A stretch of 64,000 bases of DNA from Lineus longissimus (taxonomy: Eukaryota; Nemertea; Pilidiophora; Heteronemertea; Lineidae). Position numbers and translations under genes: made by a program. The DNA is taken from assembly GCF_910592395.1 (NCBI RefSeq), contig NC_088316.1, positions 4,838,001-4,902,000 of the forward strand, written 5' to 3'. The notes beneath the pieces are model-generated. The model had not been told where the DNA came from and made no database searches. It was given only the letters and a program-made list of their open reading frames with translations. Shown in pieces: positions 61,143 to 64,000 of this stretch (the stretch's first letter is position 1; each line of letters starts with the position of its first letter).

Positions 61143-63562
61143 ATAATGTTCGTGTATTCCCGTCTCTGAAAGTGTCGGCGCCTTCACAGACGGCATCCTT
61201 TGTGACACGGCACATAACATATAGTTGATGCGACTTATCACGATTTGAGTGTGATGTACTCGAGATCTTTTATTTTTTCGCTGATATGTCCGTTATTATT
61301 TATTGCACGGCCATAAAAGTCGCACAGACGTGATCTACGTGACATTGCGGAACGACATCGCCGGTCACTCGATGAAATACAAGCATTTTATATCCGTTTT
61401 AAGTCTCAGGGGGGCAATACAATGTAACGGTGGTATACTTAACCGAAATTTGGGCACGTGGAGGTTTTTTATTGCAGCAGTTAATAGTTTATCATATTCA
61501 GATTTTCAGTTGACTCAAATTGTTGCTGCAATGAATTTTGTCTAAAGTGGTAGTTGATATGTCACTTAATCCACTTTACTCGATGAAATAGCACACTCGA
61601 TATCGGATGAGATCAACTTTGTACAGTCTATCAAATTATCTCGGAAAGAGTATGCGAACAAAATGGGGGTGCACCATGTTTACAATTACAGCTCTCGAGA
61701 AAGGAATCAAGCGGTTATAGGTAAGCACATATGCATTGCATCAAATATAGATTAGAAAAGAACGTTTCAAATAGCCAGTTTTCAGAAAGATATTGTAAGT
61801 GTTTATTTTAAATATAAGGGTCTCAGTAGATTTGTCCTAATATATACCGTTGAACTTGGATTGCATTTCGGATCCGTGAAATAATCAATATTCCCCGCAA
61901 ACAAGCAAATACGCTGTGTTGGTTGTGCTGGTTGAAAACGAAATTGTAATGACTGTGTGTCCATCCCTTTACCCGCTGTATCCAATTGAGGAGAAAAAAA
62001 GAAACATCATACATTTTCTTTCCTTTTCCATTTACAAACGGCAAAATATGATCACTAAATTTTATATGGAAGATGATATGTACACAGCATGGTGTATGCA
62101 ACAGAAAAATTATTGTTTTATGTTCACAGCGTTTTATATTAATATTCGATTAGGCTCATTATGAAGCCCCGCCTCCGATGTGGAATTTTCCCATCATTTT
62201 TTAAGACTCTCTTGTTTGTCGATGGTTCTAGAGTGCCGTATTACAAAGGTAGCGTTGTGTTGCTCCTGATACCGAAAGAGAGCTGTTTGGGAGGTGGGAA
62301 AGGATGAGAATTGGCCCCAACTTGAAGGGAAGCGGGGAGTTTTTCCACCGCCAGCGCCACCACCACCGCCATTTTTTCTCCAGCTGACGTCATTGATGAC
62401 GCGGTTATGTTAATTCGCCTCTGCTGTGCATGCAACCAACTTGTTACTGCGTACACAACAGTTTGCTGTGAACATAGCCACTTCAATTTTATTTCATATA
62501 AAAGTTAGTGATGTGAAGTAGCTGAGTTGTCATTGGCAGTATATCCAATTGTTCGACTACCTGATATCGATGTCGAACAATGGAATGAGCGTTCGTGTTG
62601 GCGTTTTGGGGGCTTTGCGAAAACTCCTTATTCATACAACCGCGCACTTCTCCGATGAAACAGGCTGATTAAAAATAAATATTTTGTTTTTTGCTGAGTT
62701 CTGTAGAAGCCCAGAAGCGCATGTTCTGCACTACACTTGACCATTTCAGGCCAGTTGGAAGCACTGGCCAATCCGCGAAACCACCGCCTCGGATCACAAG
62801 TCGGAATTTCTTCCACACTGCGCCTATTTTGGGCTATCCCGACGTCCTGAAAGTAGACCACCCCTCACCCACAAAAGGTCTGATATTTTTCGGACCATTG
62901 TCTTCAGTAAATCGTCGTCTTTTTTCTGCATTCACCCTATCTGCATGCCCTATCTGTACTTTATCTTGTAGGTGTGTGGGGGAGCCCGCCTATACTTTAT
63001 CTTCCAGGCATGATGAGGAAGTGGCCTGTCCTTTCGATGTCTTTACTGTCTCCCCACAGTTTTTCCTCAACATTGGACGCGTCTGCGTGTCAGAGGTGCT
63101 GTCTGATATACCGGGGCAGGAATCAATCACGATAACACAATACATTATTTGTAAATATCATATGTACAACAGATCAAGCTAATCATTTACTAACTCTTCT
63201 CTCGTTTTAGAACTGATCATATACCAGACGAAGGATTTCACCCGCGACGGAAAAACGGCGCAAGGTAATGGAAATAAAGAAGAATGCAAAGATAGTGTAT
63301 AATGCTCAACGCTTGTAATAGCGTAATCAAATCCTTCACACCCTTTGAGAAGTTAAAGATATTGGTCCAACTTTTACTATTTACCCGCGAGCATGTTTAC
63401 TTGCACGGTGGGAAGCTATTATATCCATAACTCTTCCTTCTCTAATGCCGCCCTTGGGCACTTTTCGCTGCAGCTGCCTGGATTTCTTAATCGATGTCAT
63501 GGGAAACACGCTTCTGCACTGCATTTGTTCACGTTGGTGCTTGTCATTCTCATCGATATTGG
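61143..63562. other. No confirmed gene
   Basis: 2.4 kb. Contains a cAMP-response-element palindrome TGACGTCA (62385-62392) and, 13 bp downstream on the minus strand, an ATGGCGG start (62372). A 163-codon plus-strand ORF (62691-63182) and a small exon-like segment (63211-63264) are present. None of these gives a recognised protein. Confidence 0.35.
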
Positions 63563-63766
63563 ATAGGCTGCGGGATTGTTCTCTAATTCTGCTTGCTTTC
63601 CTGCGTGCAGCCTAATTTCGATAGGCTGTGGGATTGTTTTCGACTCTAAGTTCTCTAATTCTGCTTGTTTTCCTGCGTGCAGCCTAATTTCGATAGGCTG
63701 TGGGATTGTTTTCGACTCTAAATTCTCTAATTCTGCTTGCTTTTCTGCGTGCAGCCTGATTTCGAA
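63563..63766. repeat. Tandem repeat, 72-bp unit, about 2.8 copies
   Basis: Units starting ATAGGCTG at 63563, 63621 and 63693. The second is 72 bp; the first is 58 bp and lacks the TTCGACTCTAAG segment. The 72-bp period is a multiple of three, so an ORF (63576-63857) runs through it with a 24-residue repeat, probably fortuitous. Confidence 0.9.
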
Positions 63767-64000
63767 ACAGATCGGATCAGACGGAATCTTTAAAAGACCT
63801 CTAAATTTCCGCGGGAGAATTATTTTCGCGTATTTCGCGAATAACCGAGATACGTGAAAATAAAAATTGCAAAGCGGATCTACCCAGCCTCGTCAGTCAC
63901 AAGGCAGTGTGAGCTTTTGTAACTTAGGATTGATTTTTTTTACTTATTAGTTCCTGCATACGAGGAAAACGGTTTATTATCATGCGTTCGATCGACAAGT
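63767..64000. other. No recognisable gene
   Basis: Window edge. Contains TTTTCGCGTATTTCGCGAAT, a short imperfect palindrome. Confidence 0.35.

Noticed and set aside
62691-63182. 163-codon plus-strand ORF
   Set aside because: Composition is uneven, no domain or signal is seen, and it contains short internal repeats (TACTTTATCTT).
1-64000. CRISPR arrays, operons, prophage or bacterial insertion sequences
   Set aside because: Spliced gene, LINE/SINE remains and low gene density show animal nuclear DNA; no regularly spaced repeat array with unique spacers was found.

Overview
The window is nuclear DNA of an animal, most likely a marine invertebrate. The evidence is AT-rich sequence with very few genes, one intron-containing gene of the animal carboxylesterase/cholinesterase family, remains of LINE-like and tRNA-SINE-like elements, several foldback DNA transposons, and a strong excess of the palindrome TACATGTA. 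I cannot fix the phylum from sequence alone; lophotrochozoans and invertebrate deuterostomes both fit.

Only one gene is well supported. It is a carboxylesterase on the minus strand at 8120-10404, with one very large exon (8792-10404), a 419-bp intron (8373-8791) and a short last exon (8120-8372). The spliced product is about 621 residues. It has a signal peptide, the GESAG nucleophile elbow, the Glu and His of the catalytic triad, and a C-terminal KTEL that looks like an ER-retrieval signal. An AATAAA signal lies 15 nt past the stop codon.

The rest is repeats and apparently non-coding DNA. 1.36-2.22 kb: nested foldback element with 128-bp arms and TTAA flanks. 6.8-7.16 kb: degenerate tandem repeat with an exact 128-bp duplication. 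19.79-20.22 kb: frameshifted 3' end of a LINE-like reverse-transcriptase ORF. 24.73-25.06 kb: probable TTAA-flanked MITE. 38.07-38.72 kb: foldback element with 159-bp arms and a 5-bp target duplication. 38.95-39.8, 42.69-43.81 and 47.5-47.79 kb: one dispersed repeat family whose monomers carry nuclear-receptor-like half-sites. 39.21-39.32 kb: small palindromic MITE inside one copy of that family. 43.83-44.28 kb: truncated endonuclease (EEP-domain) ORF at the end of the second array. 60.24-61.13 kb: Mutator-like element with 107-bp inverted ends and a perfect 10-bp target duplication. 63.56-63.77 kb: 72-bp tandem repeat.

The esterase is the only gene with a clear cellular role, so there is no operon or pathway to describe. 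The mobile elements are mostly short and non-autonomous, and their target duplications and near-identical arms suggest that several are fairly young. I found no convincing undescribed multi-gene system. The observations most worth following are the repeat-borne hormone-receptor-like sites, the foldback elements with clean target duplications, and the architecture and ER tail of the esterase.
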